This document shows positions 17,606-26,138 of a stretch of 64,000 bases of DNA, piece after piece. The stretch's first letter is position 1; every line of letters starts with the position of its first letter. Source of the stretch: Georgenia subflava (GTDB lineage: Bacteria; Actinomycetota; Actinomycetes; Actinomycetales; Actinomycetaceae); assembly GCF_009193155.1 (NCBI RefSeq), contig NZ_VUKD01000001.1:496001-560000 (forward strand), in the 5' to 3' direction. A program made the position numbers and the translations under genes. The notes below the pieces were generated by a model. That model had not been told where the DNA came from. It searched no databases and saw nothing but the letters and a program-made list of their open reading frames with translations.

Positions 17606-18921
17606 GCCGCCACCCCCATGCTGTGCACCAGCGCGGCGAGCTGCGCCCAGGAGCCGGCGGCCGGTGCGGGCTCGTCCATGCGCTGGCGCAGAAAGGCGTC
17701 GATCTGCTCGGTGTGGCTCACCGCCGCGTCCACCCGCGGGTTCGAGCCGGAGACGTAGGCACCGACGTCGAGGAGGTCCTGGGCCTGGCGGCGGGCCGCG
17801 AGCACGGAGCGCAGCGCGGTGGCCAGGGCCCGCTGCTGCGGGTCGGTCACCCGGGAGGCGACCCGGGAGACGGAGGCGACGGCGTCCACCGACGGGTAGT
17901 GCCCGACGACGGCGAGCTTGCGGTCCAGGACCACGTGGCCGTCGAGGATGGAGCGGGCGCTGTCGGCGATCGGCTCGTTGTGGTCATCGCCGTCGACGAG
18001 CACCGTGTAGATGCCGGTGACCGAGCCGGTCCGGCCCGTGCCTGCCCGCTCCAGGAGCTGGGCGAGCATCGAGAACGTCGACGGCGGGTACCCGCGGGTG
18101 GCGGGCGGCTCGCCGACCGAGAGGCCGATCTCGCGCTGCGCCATGGCGGCCCGGGTGAGGGAGTCCATCATCAGGACCACGTGCGAGCCGCCGTCGCGGA
18201 AGTGCTCCGCGATCCGCGTGGCGGTGAAGGCGGCGCGCAGGCGGACAACGGGCGGCTCGTCGGAGGTGGCGACGACGACGACGGAGCGGGCCAGACCCTC
18301 GGGGCCGAGGTCGTCCTCGAGGAACTCGCGGACCTCACGGCCGCGCTCCCCGACCAGGGCGATGACGGAGACCTCGGCCTCGGTGCCGCGGGCGACCATC
18401 GACAGCAGGGACGACTTGCCGACGCCGGAGCCGGCGAACAGGCCGATGCGCTGGCCCCGGCCCACGGTCACCAGGGTGTCCAGCACCCGGACACCGAGCT
18501 CGAGCGAGGTGTCGACCCGCGCCCGGTCCAGGGCTCCGGGCGCCTGCCCGGCGACCGGCACGTGCTCGGAGGTGACGATGGGTCCGCGGCCGTCGATCGG
18601 CCGGCCCAGGCCGTCCACGACCCGGCCGAGCAGTGCGTGCCCCACGGGCACCGACAGCGGCGTGCCGGTCGAGCGCACCGGGGCGCCGACGCGCAGCCCG
18701 TCGAGGGAGCCGAGCGGCATGCAGCGCGCGCCGGATCCCTCCAGGGCCACCACCTCCGCGCCGATGGTCCCGGCGCCGGACTCGATGTCGACGAGGTCGC
18801 CGACCGCGCAGGACAGCCCGGCCACGTCCACGGAGAGCCCGACGACGGAGCGGACGGTCCCGACCCGCTGCGGTGCGGCGGCGGCGACGGCCCGCTCCCA
18901 CCGGGTGGTCGCCACGCTCAC
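17602..18921 (-). CDS. fliI: Flagellum-specific export ATPase FliI
   Basis: 439-aa F1-beta-like ATPase that drives export. The P-loop is GLFAGSGVGKSSLLSM and Walker B is VVLMMDSLTRAAMAQREIG. The ATPase family signature PPSTFSMLAQLLERAG is present. The start is GTG, overlapping the fliH stop as GTGA; a longer in-frame extension upstream would overlap most of fliH and lacks similarity. Confidence 0.97.
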   Translation of the reverse strand: MSVATTRWERAVAAAAPQRVGTVRSVVGLSVDVAGLSCAVGDLVDIESGAGTIGAEVVALEGSGARCMPLGSLDGLRVGAPVRSTGTPLSVPVGHALLGRVVDGLGRPIDGRGPIVTSEHVPVAGQAPGALDRARVDTSLELGVRVLDTLVTVGRGQRIGLFAGSGVGKSSLLSMVARGTEAEVSVIALVGERGREVREFLEDDLGPEGLARSVVVVATSDEPPVVRLRAAFTATRIAEHFRDGGSHVVLMMDSLTRAAMAQREIGLSVGEPPATRGYPPSTFSMLAQLLERAGTGRTGSVTGIYTVLVDGDDHNEPIADSARSILDGHVVLDRKLAVVGHYPSVDAVASVSRVASRVTDPQQRALATALRSVLAARRQAQDLLDVGAYVSGSNPRVDAAVSHTEQIDAFLRQRMDEPAPAAGSWAQLAALVHSMGVAA

Positions 18922-19640
18922 CGGTCCACCCCCAGGGCGGTCCGGGCACGCTCGACGGCGGTACCCAGACGCGCGTCGAGGTAGCCGGCCTCGAGCTCGC
19001 CGACCGCCTCGCCGCGCGCGAGCGACGCGTCGGCGACGAGCTCGATCCCGGCGGGCACGGCCAGGTCCGCGTCGGTCGCGGACACGACCAGCTCGTGGTC
19101 CGCCGGGTGCAGCCGCACCCGCACGACGTCGGCGCCGTGCGGCTCGGCCAGGGCACGGGCCAGGGCGGTCCGCGCGGCGGTGGGGCCGTCGGCAAGCTCG
19201 GCGCCGAGCAGCGCCTCCGCGAGCTCGACGGCGGCGCGCGCGAGGGTCTGGGTGGCCTCGGCCACCACGGGGACGGACCGGTCGCGCGCGGCGTCCGCGG
19301 CCCGGGCCAGGGCGGCGAGTGCGGCCTCGGCGTCCGCTGCCCGGCCGGCGGCACGGACCGCCTCGACCTCGGCGGCCCTGCGCTGCTCGACCGCCGCGGC
19401 ACGGGCCGCGGCCCGGGTGCCGGCCGCCCACCCGGCCGCGTAGCCGGAGCTGTACCCGCTGGCCGACTCGGTGGTGGGCTGCTGGGCGGCGACGGGCGCC
19501 GGGACGAAGCTGGCGCCGTCGTCCTCGGGTGCGGGCTCAGCGGGCCGGAAGGCGAGCGGGACGAACGTGGCGCCGTCGTCCTCGGGCGCGGTCTCCGTGG
19601 CGCGCAGGGCCAGCGGGAGGAAGGCGGTCTCAGGAGACAT
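18918..19640 (-). CDS. fliH: Flagellar export ATPase regulator FliH
   Basis: Peripheral stalk of FliI. 240 aa. Two near-identical acidic motifs (APEDDGATFVPLAF and APEDDGASFVPAPV) open the protein. A Gly-rich helix follows (GYSSGYAAGWAAG, the FliH GxxxG repeat), then an Ala/Glu/Arg coiled coil. The C-terminal domain has VRVRLHPADHEL, typical of FliH/YscL. The ATG start lies within the last 11 bp of fliG. Confidence 0.9.
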   Translation of the reverse strand: MSPETAFLPLALRATETAPEDDGATFVPLAFRPAEPAPEDDGASFVPAPVAAQQPTTESASGYSSGYAAGWAAGTRAAARAAAVEQRRAAEVEAVRAAGRAADAEAALAALARAADAARDRSVPVVAEATQTLARAAVELAEALLGAELADGPTAARTALARALAEPHGADVVRVRLHPADHELVVSATDADLAVPAGIELVADASLARGEAVGELEAGYLDARLGTAVERARTALGVDR

Positions 19641-20667
19641 AGTCGTCCTCGCCCTCGCGGCGGATGACGATCTGACCGCTCTCCTCGAGCGTGCGGATGA
19701 CCGTGACGATGGCGCCGCGGGCCTCCTGGACCTCGGAGACGCGCACCGGGCCGGCCATCTCCATCTCCTCGGCGAGGTTCTCCCGGGCACGCTCGGAGAG
19801 GTTGCGCCGGGTCTTGTCGGAGACGGTCGTCGGGGCGCCCTTGAGCGCCAGGGCGAGGGTGGAGATCTCGGTCTGGCGCAGCACGAGCTGCACGGCGCGG
19901 TCGTCGAGCAGGATGATGTCCTCGAACGTGAACATCAGGCCGCGCACCTCGTCGGCAAGCGCGGCGTCACGCTCGCCCAGGCCCTCGAGGATCTGCTTCT
20001 CGGTGCCCGGGTCGGAGCGGTTGAGGATCTCCACCAGCGGCTGCACCCCGCCGACGGCGGTGAGGTCGCCGGAGCTGAGCACGCTGGTCGCCTTGTGCTG
20101 GAGGTTGTCGGCCACGATGGCCACCACCTCCGGGGAGGCGCGCTCCATCAGGGCGATGCGGTGGGCGACGTCGGAGCGCAGCTCGGGCGTGAGGCCCGCC
20201 AGGATCGCCGAGGCCCGGTCCGGGCGCAGGTGCGCGAGCACCAAGGCCACGGTCTGCGGGTGCTCGCCGGCGATGAGGGACTGCACCTGCCGGGCGTCGG
20301 CGTGCTGGAGGAAGTCGAACGGCTGCCCGGCCATCATGGTGGAGAGCCGGTCCAGCACCCCGGCGGCACGCTCGGCGCCGAAGGACGCCTCGAGCAGACG
20401 CTGGGCGTACTCGAGGCCGCCGTGCCCGATGGTCGGCTCACCGGTGGTGACCTGACGGTGGAACTCGCTCACCACGGCGTCGGCGGTGGAGGCGGGAACC
20501 TCCTCCATCCGGACGATCTCGGCGGTGATCTCCTCGACCTCGGAGGGGCTGAGTTCGGCGAGGACCTTCGCGGCGCGCTCGTGGCCGATCTGCAGCAGCA
20601 CGACGGCCGCCTTCTGCGCGCTGGTCAGCGTCCCGGAGGCGCCCGTGGGGGCGAGCTGGGTGCTCAT
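19630..20667 (-). CDS. fliG: Flagellar motor switch protein FliG
   Basis: Rotor protein that meets the MotA loop. 345 aa. N-terminal LTSAQKAAVVLLQIGHERAA, the middle-domain EHPQTVALVLAHLRPDRA motif, and the C-terminal torque helix MFTFEDIILLDDRAVQLVLR are all present. The start is ATG, overlapping the fliF stop as ATGA; an in-frame start 18 nt upstream is less likely. Confidence 0.97.
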   Translation of the reverse strand: MSTQLAPTGASGTLTSAQKAAVVLLQIGHERAAKVLAELSPSEVEEITAEIVRMEEVPASTADAVVSEFHRQVTTGEPTIGHGGLEYAQRLLEASFGAERAAGVLDRLSTMMAGQPFDFLQHADARQVQSLIAGEHPQTVALVLAHLRPDRASAILAGLTPELRSDVAHRIALMERASPEVVAIVADNLQHKATSVLSSGDLTAVGGVQPLVEILNRSDPGTEKQILEGLGERDAALADEVRGLMFTFEDIILLDDRAVQLVLRQTEISTLALALKGAPTTVSDKTRRNLSERARENLAEEMEMAGPVRVSEVQEARGAIVTVIRTLEESGQIVIRREGEDDYVS

Positions 20668-22238
20668 CGGCGCACCGCCAGCCACTCGCGCAGCTGCTTG
20701 GCCACGACCGCCGGGTCGGCCGTCGCCAGCGCGGCGATCTCGGCGCGGGCGTCGTCGGCGGCGGTGGGCTGCCGGGCGGCCAGGGCGGCCGGGACCGGCG
20801 GCGCGTCGAGCGCCATTGTCTCGTCACCGGTGGTGAGCTCGCCGAAGCTCTCGGCCTCGAGCAGGCGCAGCTCGGCGAGGTCGATCTCCTCCCGGCGCTC
20901 GCGCCGGGCGCGGCGGACCATGACCGCGATGACCAGCACCACGACCAGGGCGACGGCGGCGATGATCAGCTGACGCAGGAGGGCGGCCTCGCGCTCGGCC
21001 TCGGCCGCCTCCTCGGCGGCGGTCAGCGCCTCCTCGGCGGCCTCGGCGGCGGAGGAGTCGAAGGCCATGCGGGAGACCTCGACGACGTCGCCGCGCTCGG
21101 CGTCGATGCCGGCGGCGGCCGTGACCATGCGCTCGAGCGTCAGCAGGTCGATACCGGCGCCGGCCTGGGCGTCGACGATCACCGAGACCGACTGACGGCT
21201 GACGCCGCCCGGGTTGATCGTGGTCTGCTCGGTGACCTTGTTGACCGGGTTGTTGAGCACCGAGTCCTCGCGGGTGTAGGTGCCGTCCTCCGCGCCCTCG
21301 TTGGGCACGGCGATGTTGTCGGGCCCGAGGACGCCGCCGACCACCTGGCCGCCGCCGGTGTACTCCTCGGTGCTGGTGGACTCCGACAGCGGCGGGGCCC
21401 CCTCGGCCGGGGTGAAGGTCTCCGTGACGCGCTCGGTGGCGTCGCGGCTGAACTCTGCCTGGACGGCGACCACGGCGTTGCCCGGGCCGACGACCTGGTC
21501 GAGCATCGCCTGGACGGCGCCGCGGACACCGTCCTCGTAGTCGGAGTCACCCCCGCCGCCTGGTCCGCCGGCGCCGGTCGCGGTCAGGACGCTGCCCTCG
21601 GCGTCGATGACGGAGACCCCGGTGGGCTCCATGTGCGGGACGGAGGAGGAGACGAGGTTGACCACCGCCTGCACGGCGTTGTTGTCCATCGTGGCGCCGG
21701 TCTCGAGCTGGACGAACACGGACGCGGTGGGGTCGACCGCGCGGTCGACGAAGACGCTCTCCTCGGGCAGGGCCAGGTGCACGGTGGAGGTGTTGACGCC
21801 GTTGATGGACTCGATGGTGCGGGCCAGCTCACCCTCCAGCGCCCGCTGGTAGGTGACCTGCTGCTGGAAGTCCGAGCTGGTCATGGACATGTCGTCGAGC
21901 AGGGAGTAGCCGTCCTGGGAGGTGGGCAGCCCGGAGGCGGCCAGGGAGATCCGCAGGTCGTAGAGCTGCTCGGCGGGCACCAGGACCGTCGAGCCGCCGG
22001 CGGCCAGCTCGTAGGTGACGCCCTCGGCCTCGAGCTGGTCGACGACGGCGGACGCGTCCTCGGCGGAGAGGTTGGTGAAGACCGGGCTCAGGGTGGGGCG
22101 GCTGGTCCAGGTCACCAGGGCCGCGACGCCGAGCGCGAGGACGGCCAGCCCCAGGATGACGAGGGTGCGCTGGGGCAGGCTGAACTCGTCCCAGGTCTTC
22201 TTGAGGCGTCCGAAGAAGCCGGTGACCGCGGCGGGCAT
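20664..22238 (-). CDS. fliF: MS-ring protein FliF
   Basis: Forms the membrane ring that nucleates the flagellum. 524 aa. Transmembrane helices lie near residues 26-46 (LVILGLAVLALGVAALVTW) and near 425-445 (LIIAAVALVVVLVIAVMVRR). YscJ/FliF ring-building motifs lie between them (ISLAASGLPTSQDGYSLLDD, VHLALPEESVFV). The C-terminal cytoplasmic tail that binds FliG is present. It overlaps fliE by one base. Confidence 0.97.
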   Translation of the reverse strand: MPAAVTGFFGRLKKTWDEFSLPQRTLVILGLAVLALGVAALVTWTSRPTLSPVFTNLSAEDASAVVDQLEAEGVTYELAAGGSTVLVPAEQLYDLRISLAASGLPTSQDGYSLLDDMSMTSSDFQQQVTYQRALEGELARTIESINGVNTSTVHLALPEESVFVDRAVDPTASVFVQLETGATMDNNAVQAVVNLVSSSVPHMEPTGVSVIDAEGSVLTATGAGGPGGGGDSDYEDGVRGAVQAMLDQVVGPGNAVVAVQAEFSRDATERVTETFTPAEGAPPLSESTSTEEYTGGGQVVGGVLGPDNIAVPNEGAEDGTYTREDSVLNNPVNKVTEQTTINPGGVSRQSVSVIVDAQAGAGIDLLTLERMVTAAAGIDAERGDVVEVSRMAFDSSAAEAAEEALTAAEEAAEAEREAALLRQLIIAAVALVVVLVIAVMVRRARRERREEIDLAELRLLEAESFGELTTGDETMALDAPPVPAALAARQPTAADDARAEIAALATADPAVVAKQLREWLAVRR

Positions 22239-22564
22239 CAGGCCTGCATCCGCATGATCTCGTTGAAGGCGTCGACCGCCTTGTTGCGGATCGCGGCGGT
22301 CAGCTCGAGGGCGACGGCGGCCTCGGTGGAGGCGATGGTGTAGTCGTGCACGTCGGCGAGGTCACCGGTGACGGCCCGGATGCCGAGCTCGGTCTTGGCC
22401 TGCTGCGCGGCGGACAGCCCGTCAACGGCCGCGGCGAGGGACGCACCGAAGGAGGCTCCGCCGTCGGACGAGCGCGGTGCGCCCGGCTCGAGGATGTCGG
22501 CGAGGGACGTGGTCGGCGCCGTGGGAACGGTGGGGAGGATGCCCCCGATGGAGGGTACGGACAT
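22238..22564 (-). CDS. fliE: Flagellar hook-basal body protein FliE
   Basis: Small rod adaptor between the MS ring and rod. 108 aa. The family C-terminus AAVALELTAAIRNKAVDAF followed by NEIMRMQ is intact. The N-terminus is a variable Pro/Thr-rich segment. One-base overlaps with flgC and fliF keep it in the coupled flgB-flgC-fliE-fliF series. Confidence 0.95.
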   Translation of the reverse strand: MSVPSIGGILPTVPTAPTTSLADILEPGAPRSSDGGASFGASLAAAVDGLSAAQQAKTELGIRAVTGDLADVHDYTIASTEAAVALELTAAIRNKAVDAFNEIMRMQA

Positions 22565-22965
22565 CAGTTCTTCCCGATCTGCAGGGCGGCGGTGTAGGAC
22601 TCCTTGGCGCGGTCCACCACGGCGGCGTTCGCCTGGTAGCCGCGCTGGGCCATGATCAGCTGCGTCATCTGGGAGGCCATGTCGATGTCCGGGTAGCGCA
22701 CGTACCCGTCCTCGTCGGCGAGCGGGTGGTCCGGCTCGTGGACCAGGCGGCCCTCGGCGTCGCCGAGCTCGATGCCGGCCACCTGCACGCCGGCGGGCTC
22801 GCCGTACTCGACGCTCTGCGCGACCACGTAGCGGGCCTGGAACGCGTCGTCGGTGGTGGCGCTGACGGTGGACATGTTCGCGAGGTTGTCGCTGACGGCG
22901 TCGAGCCACTTCCGGCTGACGGTCATGCCGGTGCCGGCGATGCCGATCGCGTCGAACGTGGGCAT
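22564..22965 (-). CDS. flgC: Flagellar rod protein FlgC
   Basis: Proximal rod subunit. 133 aa. N-terminal FDAIGIAGTGMTVSRKWLDA, with the rod-protein SDNLANM segment, and C-terminal YPDIDMASQMTQLIMAQRGY, then QANAAVVDRAKESY. Translationally coupled to flgB and fliE. Confidence 0.95.
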   Translation of the reverse strand: MPTFDAIGIAGTGMTVSRKWLDAVSDNLANMSTVSATTDDAFQARYVVAQSVEYGEPAGVQVAGIELGDAEGRLVHEPDHPLADEDGYVRYPDIDMASQMTQLIMAQRGYQANAAVVDRAKESYTAALQIGKN

Positions 22966-23306
22966 CAGCTGGTCCTCATCGCCGTGCGGATGGCGCTGAA
23001 GGAGCCGTCGACCGAGCGGATGGCCAGCTGGTACCGCAGGTTCGTGTCGACGTTGGACAGCGTCTCGGTGTCGAGGTTGACGTTGTTGCCGTCCGGACGG
23101 GTGGGCTCGAGCGAGCGCTCGACGGTGCCGCGGACCGAGCCGTCACCGCGCTCGACGGCGGCCGCGAGCTCGTCCTCGAAGGAGACCCGGCCGGCGAGGA
23201 AACCCGGGGTCTGGGCGTTGGCGATGTTGTCGGCGATGACACGCTGGCGCAGCGAGAGCGCGTCGAGCGCACTCCTCATGGCCACCGATCCCACGGAGTC
23301 GAACAC
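22965..23306 (-). CDS. flgB: Flagellar rod protein FlgB
   Basis: Proximal rod subunit and first gene of the hook-basal-body unit. 113 aa with RQRVIADNIANAQTPGFLAG. GTG is chosen because FlgB proteins usually begin near FDSV..., and GGGG lies about 7-8 nt upstream. A longer reading frame would swallow the leader hairpins. Confidence 0.92.
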   Translation of the reverse strand: MFDSVGSVAMRSALDALSLRQRVIADNIANAQTPGFLAGRVSFEDELAAAVERGDGSVRGTVERSLEPTRPDGNNVNLDTETLSNVDTNLRYQLAIRSVDGSFSAIRTAMRTS

Positions 23307-23337
23307 GGCAGAGCCCCATCTGTGACGCGGGTGTGTC

Positions 23338-23375
23338 GGCCGATCCATGGCCTGCTCGGTGAGCGATCCGTGCTC
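23338..23375 (-). promoter_or_regulatory. Two GGA-loop hairpins in the flgB leader (candidate CsrA sites)
   Basis: On the minus strand, 23361-23375 folds as GAGC, loop ACGGATC, GCTC. 23338-23352 folds as GGCC, loop ATGGATC, GGCC. Stems are only 4 bp, but both loops expose the same NGGATC core as the fliC and flbD sites. The second hairpin lies about 30 nt before the start codon. CsrA binding is inferred. Confidence 0.55.
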
Positions 23376-23383
23376 GCCCTCAA

Positions 23384-23411
23384 CGATCGGCAGGCCCGAG
23401 AAGGTGTTGAG
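23384..23411 (-). promoter_or_regulatory. Sigma-28-like promoter of the flgB unit
   Basis: CTCAA, 15 nt, GCCGATCG on the minus strand, about 75 nt before flgB. The spacing matches the other four promoters exactly. It would place rod, hook and export-ATPase genes under the same sigma factor as flagellin. Confidence 0.68.
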
Positions 23412-23417
23412 AGGTTT

Positions 23418-23435
23418 ATGGGGAGTTCTCCCCAT
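23418..23435. promoter_or_regulatory. 18-bp palindrome abutting the flgB promoter
   Basis: ATGGGGAGTTCTCCCCAT: two 8-bp arms around TT, starting 7 bp upstream of the -35 half of the flgB promoter. The symmetry and position suggest a dimeric regulator site. A 16/18 match occurs at 63140-63157. The binding protein is unknown. Confidence 0.5.
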
Positions 23436-23604
23436 CCAGTCCGGTGGCGCCTCTGCCGCCGTGGTGGTAAAGCCGCCGTCGACCTGGTGCCGGGCCGTTG
23501 TCCGGGGCAGGCGCCCGGCCCACCGTCGGGTCGGTGCCGGCGCCGACGTCGGGCCGGTGTCTGGGGTACGCCGTCGGGGCGCGCTGGGTTACTCGACGTC
23601 CACG

Positions 23605-24111
23605 TCAGCCTGCCATGTCGACGTAGACGGGACGGGCGGGGCCGTTGGCGCGCATGGCCTGGACGGCCCGGGCCTGGCGACGGCCCATGCTCGCGGCCTC
23701 GGTGACCTGCCGGGCGACCTCGAGCTGTCGCGCGAGCAGCTCCTCGGCGCGGGTGCGCAGGGCGGCAGGCAGGGGGCCGAGTCCGCCGGGCGGCGTCCAC
23801 GGGTCACGGCCGGCCGGGACGTGGTCGCCGGTGAGCGACCGCTCGGCCTCGTCCACGTCGACCTCGAGCGCGGTCAGCGCGGCAACCCAGCGCTCGTGGA
23901 ACAGGTCGTCAGAGGCGGGGCCGCTCGTCGCCGGTCGGGAAGTCACAGAGCCGGCCGGGGCGGGGCGGCTCGTGGTCGGAAGAGGTGTCACGGAATCAGC
24001 CGGGGCGGGTGCGGCTGCCGGTGCGTCGATGCCGTTCCCGGCGGTGGACCGGGCAGGACCGTCCGACGTCTGATCGTCGACGGCGGGACGTCCCGCCGTG
24101 TCAGGCGACAC
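23605..24111 (-). CDS. Unknown protein following fliS (possible flagellar chaperone position)
   Basis: 168 aa, GTG start with GGGGAG 4 nt upstream, overlapping the fliS stop by 11 bp. The first ~65 residues are Pro/Ala/Thr low-complexity. The rest is helical (ERWVAALTALEVDVDEAERS, then RTRAEELLARQLEVARQVTE) and ends in Arg/Ala-rich sequence. FliT often follows fliS, and a short helical protein would fit, but no clear FliT similarity was recognised. The last gene of fliD-fliS-orf. Confidence 0.7.
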   Translation of the reverse strand: MSPDTAGRPAVDDQTSDGPARSTAGNGIDAPAAAPAPADSVTPLPTTSRPAPAGSVTSRPATSGPASDDLFHERWVAALTALEVDVDEAERSLTGDHVPAGRDPWTPPGGLGPLPAALRTRAEELLARQLEVARQVTEAASMGRRQARAVQAMRANGPARPVYVDMAG

Positions 24112-24568
24112 CGAGCTCCCCGATCCGCCGGTCCGTGGCCGCGTCGGCCGCCCGCGGCGCGGCGGCAGGAGCCGCTGGGACCGCGGCGCCGTTCGCCGTC
24201 GTCGAGGCGGCAGCCTCGTGCCAGGCGTCGCGCAGCGGGATCAGCAGGTCGCGGCAGGCGGTGACGCGGGCGGCGTCGCGGGCGATGTTCGCGCTGACCA
24301 GCTCGACGAAGATGTAGTTGTACAGGTCCATCAGCCCGCGGGCGCCGTCCCAGGCGTCGAGGTCCAGGCTGGCGCGCAGCTCGTGGATGATGTCCTGGGC
24401 GTGGTTGAGGTGGGTGTTGACGGCGGCCCGGTCGTCGGCCGCGATGGCGGCGATCCCCCGGTCGAGGTCGAGGACCAGCCGGTCGTAGAGCATGGTCAGG
24501 AGCTTGGCGGGCGTGGCGGTGGCGACGGCCTCGGCGCGGAAGCGGTTGAGCAGAGCGGCCTGGTTCAT
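24101..24568 (-). CDS. fliS: Flagellin chaperone FliS
   Basis: Binds the C-terminus of flagellin before export; in B. subtilis it also cooperates with FliW. 155 aa. The family core is TPAKLLTMLYDRLVLDLDRG and LMDLYNYIFVELVSANIARD. The C-terminal 25 residues are an Ala-rich extension. ATG start 8 nt after the fliD stop. Confidence 0.94.
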   Translation of the reverse strand: MNQAALLNRFRAEAVATATPAKLLTMLYDRLVLDLDRGIAAIAADDRAAVNTHLNHAQDIIHELRASLDLDAWDGARGLMDLYNYIFVELVSANIARDAARVTACRDLLIPLRDAWHEAAASTTANGAAVPAAPAAAPRAADAATDRRIGELGVA

Positions 24569-24576
24569 GGTGACCC

Positions 24577-26022
24577 CTAGTCCTTCGTGTTCCACTGCGG
24601 CAGGCCCGAGAGCTGGCTGGTGAGCCAGTCGGACTGCGACTGCAGCTGAGAGAGGGTGACCTCGAGCTGGGCGTACGTGCGCTCGAGGCCGATGCGGCGG
24701 GTGGCGAGGCGGTTGTCCCACTCGGCGATCTGCGCGCCGAGGTCCTTGACCCGCCCCTCCTGCGAGGTGAGCTGGAGGCTGAGCGTGCCGTCGATCGGGT
24801 CCGAGGCGCCGTCCGCGACGTCGGCGACGCGCTGGGCGATGGCGGCGACGAGGGCCTGCGTGCCCTCGGGATCGGCGGCGAGCGCGGCGGCGAAGGCCTC
24901 CTCGTCGAAGGTGAGCTCGCCGGAGCGCTCGAGGGTGATGCCGACCTCGGCGGGCGAACGCCCGTCCACCGGCATGGAGATCGCCGAGCGGACCTGGTCC
25001 GAGAGACCGCGCACGGCGCTGTTGCCCGAGAGGATGCCGCCGGTGACGACCTCGCGGCCGTCGTCCGAGGTGGAGGTCGTGGCACTGGTGCGCGAGGCGA
25101 TCTCGGCGAGCACGAGGTTCACGTTGTTGATGAGTCCGGAGACCATCTTGGTGGACGCGGCGTCGTCGCGCTCCACGGTGAGCGTGACCGGCTCGTCCCC
25201 CTCGGCGGCGACCTCGCTGACGGTGAAGCTGACGCCCGGCAGGACCTCGGCGAAGCTGTTGGTGCCGCTGGTGAGGGTGATGTACTCCTCGCCCTCGGCG
25301 AGGGTCGCGTCCGGCCAGAGGGTGATCTGGGCGTCCTGCGCCTTGACGGCTGCGGTGGTGCTGTCGACGAGGCGGGCCGCGCCGGCGGAGCCCAGGTCGT
25401 TGCCGTCGGAGTCGATGTGGCCGTTGGCGACGGCGTCGCCGGCGTACACCTCGAACGCGTTGGACTCGCCGGTCACGCCGGAGAGCTGGAGCCGGTACTC
25501 GGGCTCCCCGCCGTCGACGGCGTTGCCGACGCGGACGGCGACGGCGCTGAGGCCGAGGTCCTTGACCTTGTTGATGGCCTCCGCCATCTCGGTGGCGGAG
25601 CTGCCGGTCGCCTCGATGGTGAAGATCTCGCCGCCGCGCACCACCGTCAGGGTGGGGGGCGTGCCGAGGTCGACGCCGGGTGCGGCCAGGTTCGTCATCG
25701 AGACCTGGCCGGTGGCGAGCCGGTCGACCTTGAGCTGGAGCGTGGAGGGCTGGGCGCCGGTGCCCGCCGTGGCGGTGACGGAGTCCGCGGACGAGGTGAC
25801 GGTCTGCTTGGTCCAGGACTCGGCCGAGGCGGCGTCCGTGGCCGAGGTGGCGAGGGAGGCGACCTTGGTGTTGAGCGCCTGCAGGGCGTTGACGATCCGC
25901 GACGCCTCGGAGGACTTGTTCTTCAGGAGGGTCTGCGGGGCGGCCTCGAGCTGCATGAGGCTGTTGATCAGGCTGGTGGTGTCCAGGCCGCTGATCAGGC
26001 CGTCGATGGCCAGGCTCGACAT
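24577..26022 (-). CDS. fliD: Flagellar filament cap protein FliD
   Basis: Caps the filament and promotes flagellin polymerisation. 481 aa. The N-terminal D0 segment is AIDGLISGLDTTSLINSLMQ; the C-terminal coiled coil includes LGAQIAEWDNRLATRRIGLE, followed by a YAQLEVTLSQLQSQS segment. No sigma-28-like promoter was found in the 116 bp between fliC and fliD, so it probably depends on read-through or an unrecognised promoter. Confidence 0.94.
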   Translation of the reverse strand: MSSLAIDGLISGLDTTSLINSLMQLEAAPQTLLKNKSSEASRIVNALQALNTKVASLATSATDAASAESWTKQTVTSSADSVTATAGTGAQPSTLQLKVDRLATGQVSMTNLAAPGVDLGTPPTLTVVRGGEIFTIEATGSSATEMAEAINKVKDLGLSAVAVRVGNAVDGGEPEYRLQLSGVTGESNAFEVYAGDAVANGHIDSDGNDLGSAGAARLVDSTTAAVKAQDAQITLWPDATLAEGEEYITLTSGTNSFAEVLPGVSFTVSEVAAEGDEPVTLTVERDDAASTKMVSGLINNVNLVLAEIASRTSATTSTSDDGREVVTGGILSGNSAVRGLSDQVRSAISMPVDGRSPAEVGITLERSGELTFDEEAFAAALAADPEGTQALVAAIAQRVADVADGASDPIDGTLSLQLTSQEGRVKDLGAQIAEWDNRLATRRIGLERTYAQLEVTLSQLQSQSDWLTSQLSGLPQWNTKD

Positions 26023-26058
26023 CGGTCCGCCTTCCGTGGTGGGGATGGTCCTGCTTGT

Positions 26059-26098
26059 GCGGCCGGCGGCCTGTCCGGGTGGACAGGCCGCCGGTCGC
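26059..26098 (-). terminator. Terminator between fliC and fliD
   Basis: 18-bp stem with a single G-T pair around loop GGGT (arms 26059-26076 and 26081-26098), starting about 40 nt after the fliC stop. No T-run. Partial read-through would give the usual excess of flagellin over cap protein. Confidence 0.8.
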
Positions 26099-26138
26099 GA
26101 TCATGCTCCGTGCGCTACCGGGCTGCGCCCGGCGATGA

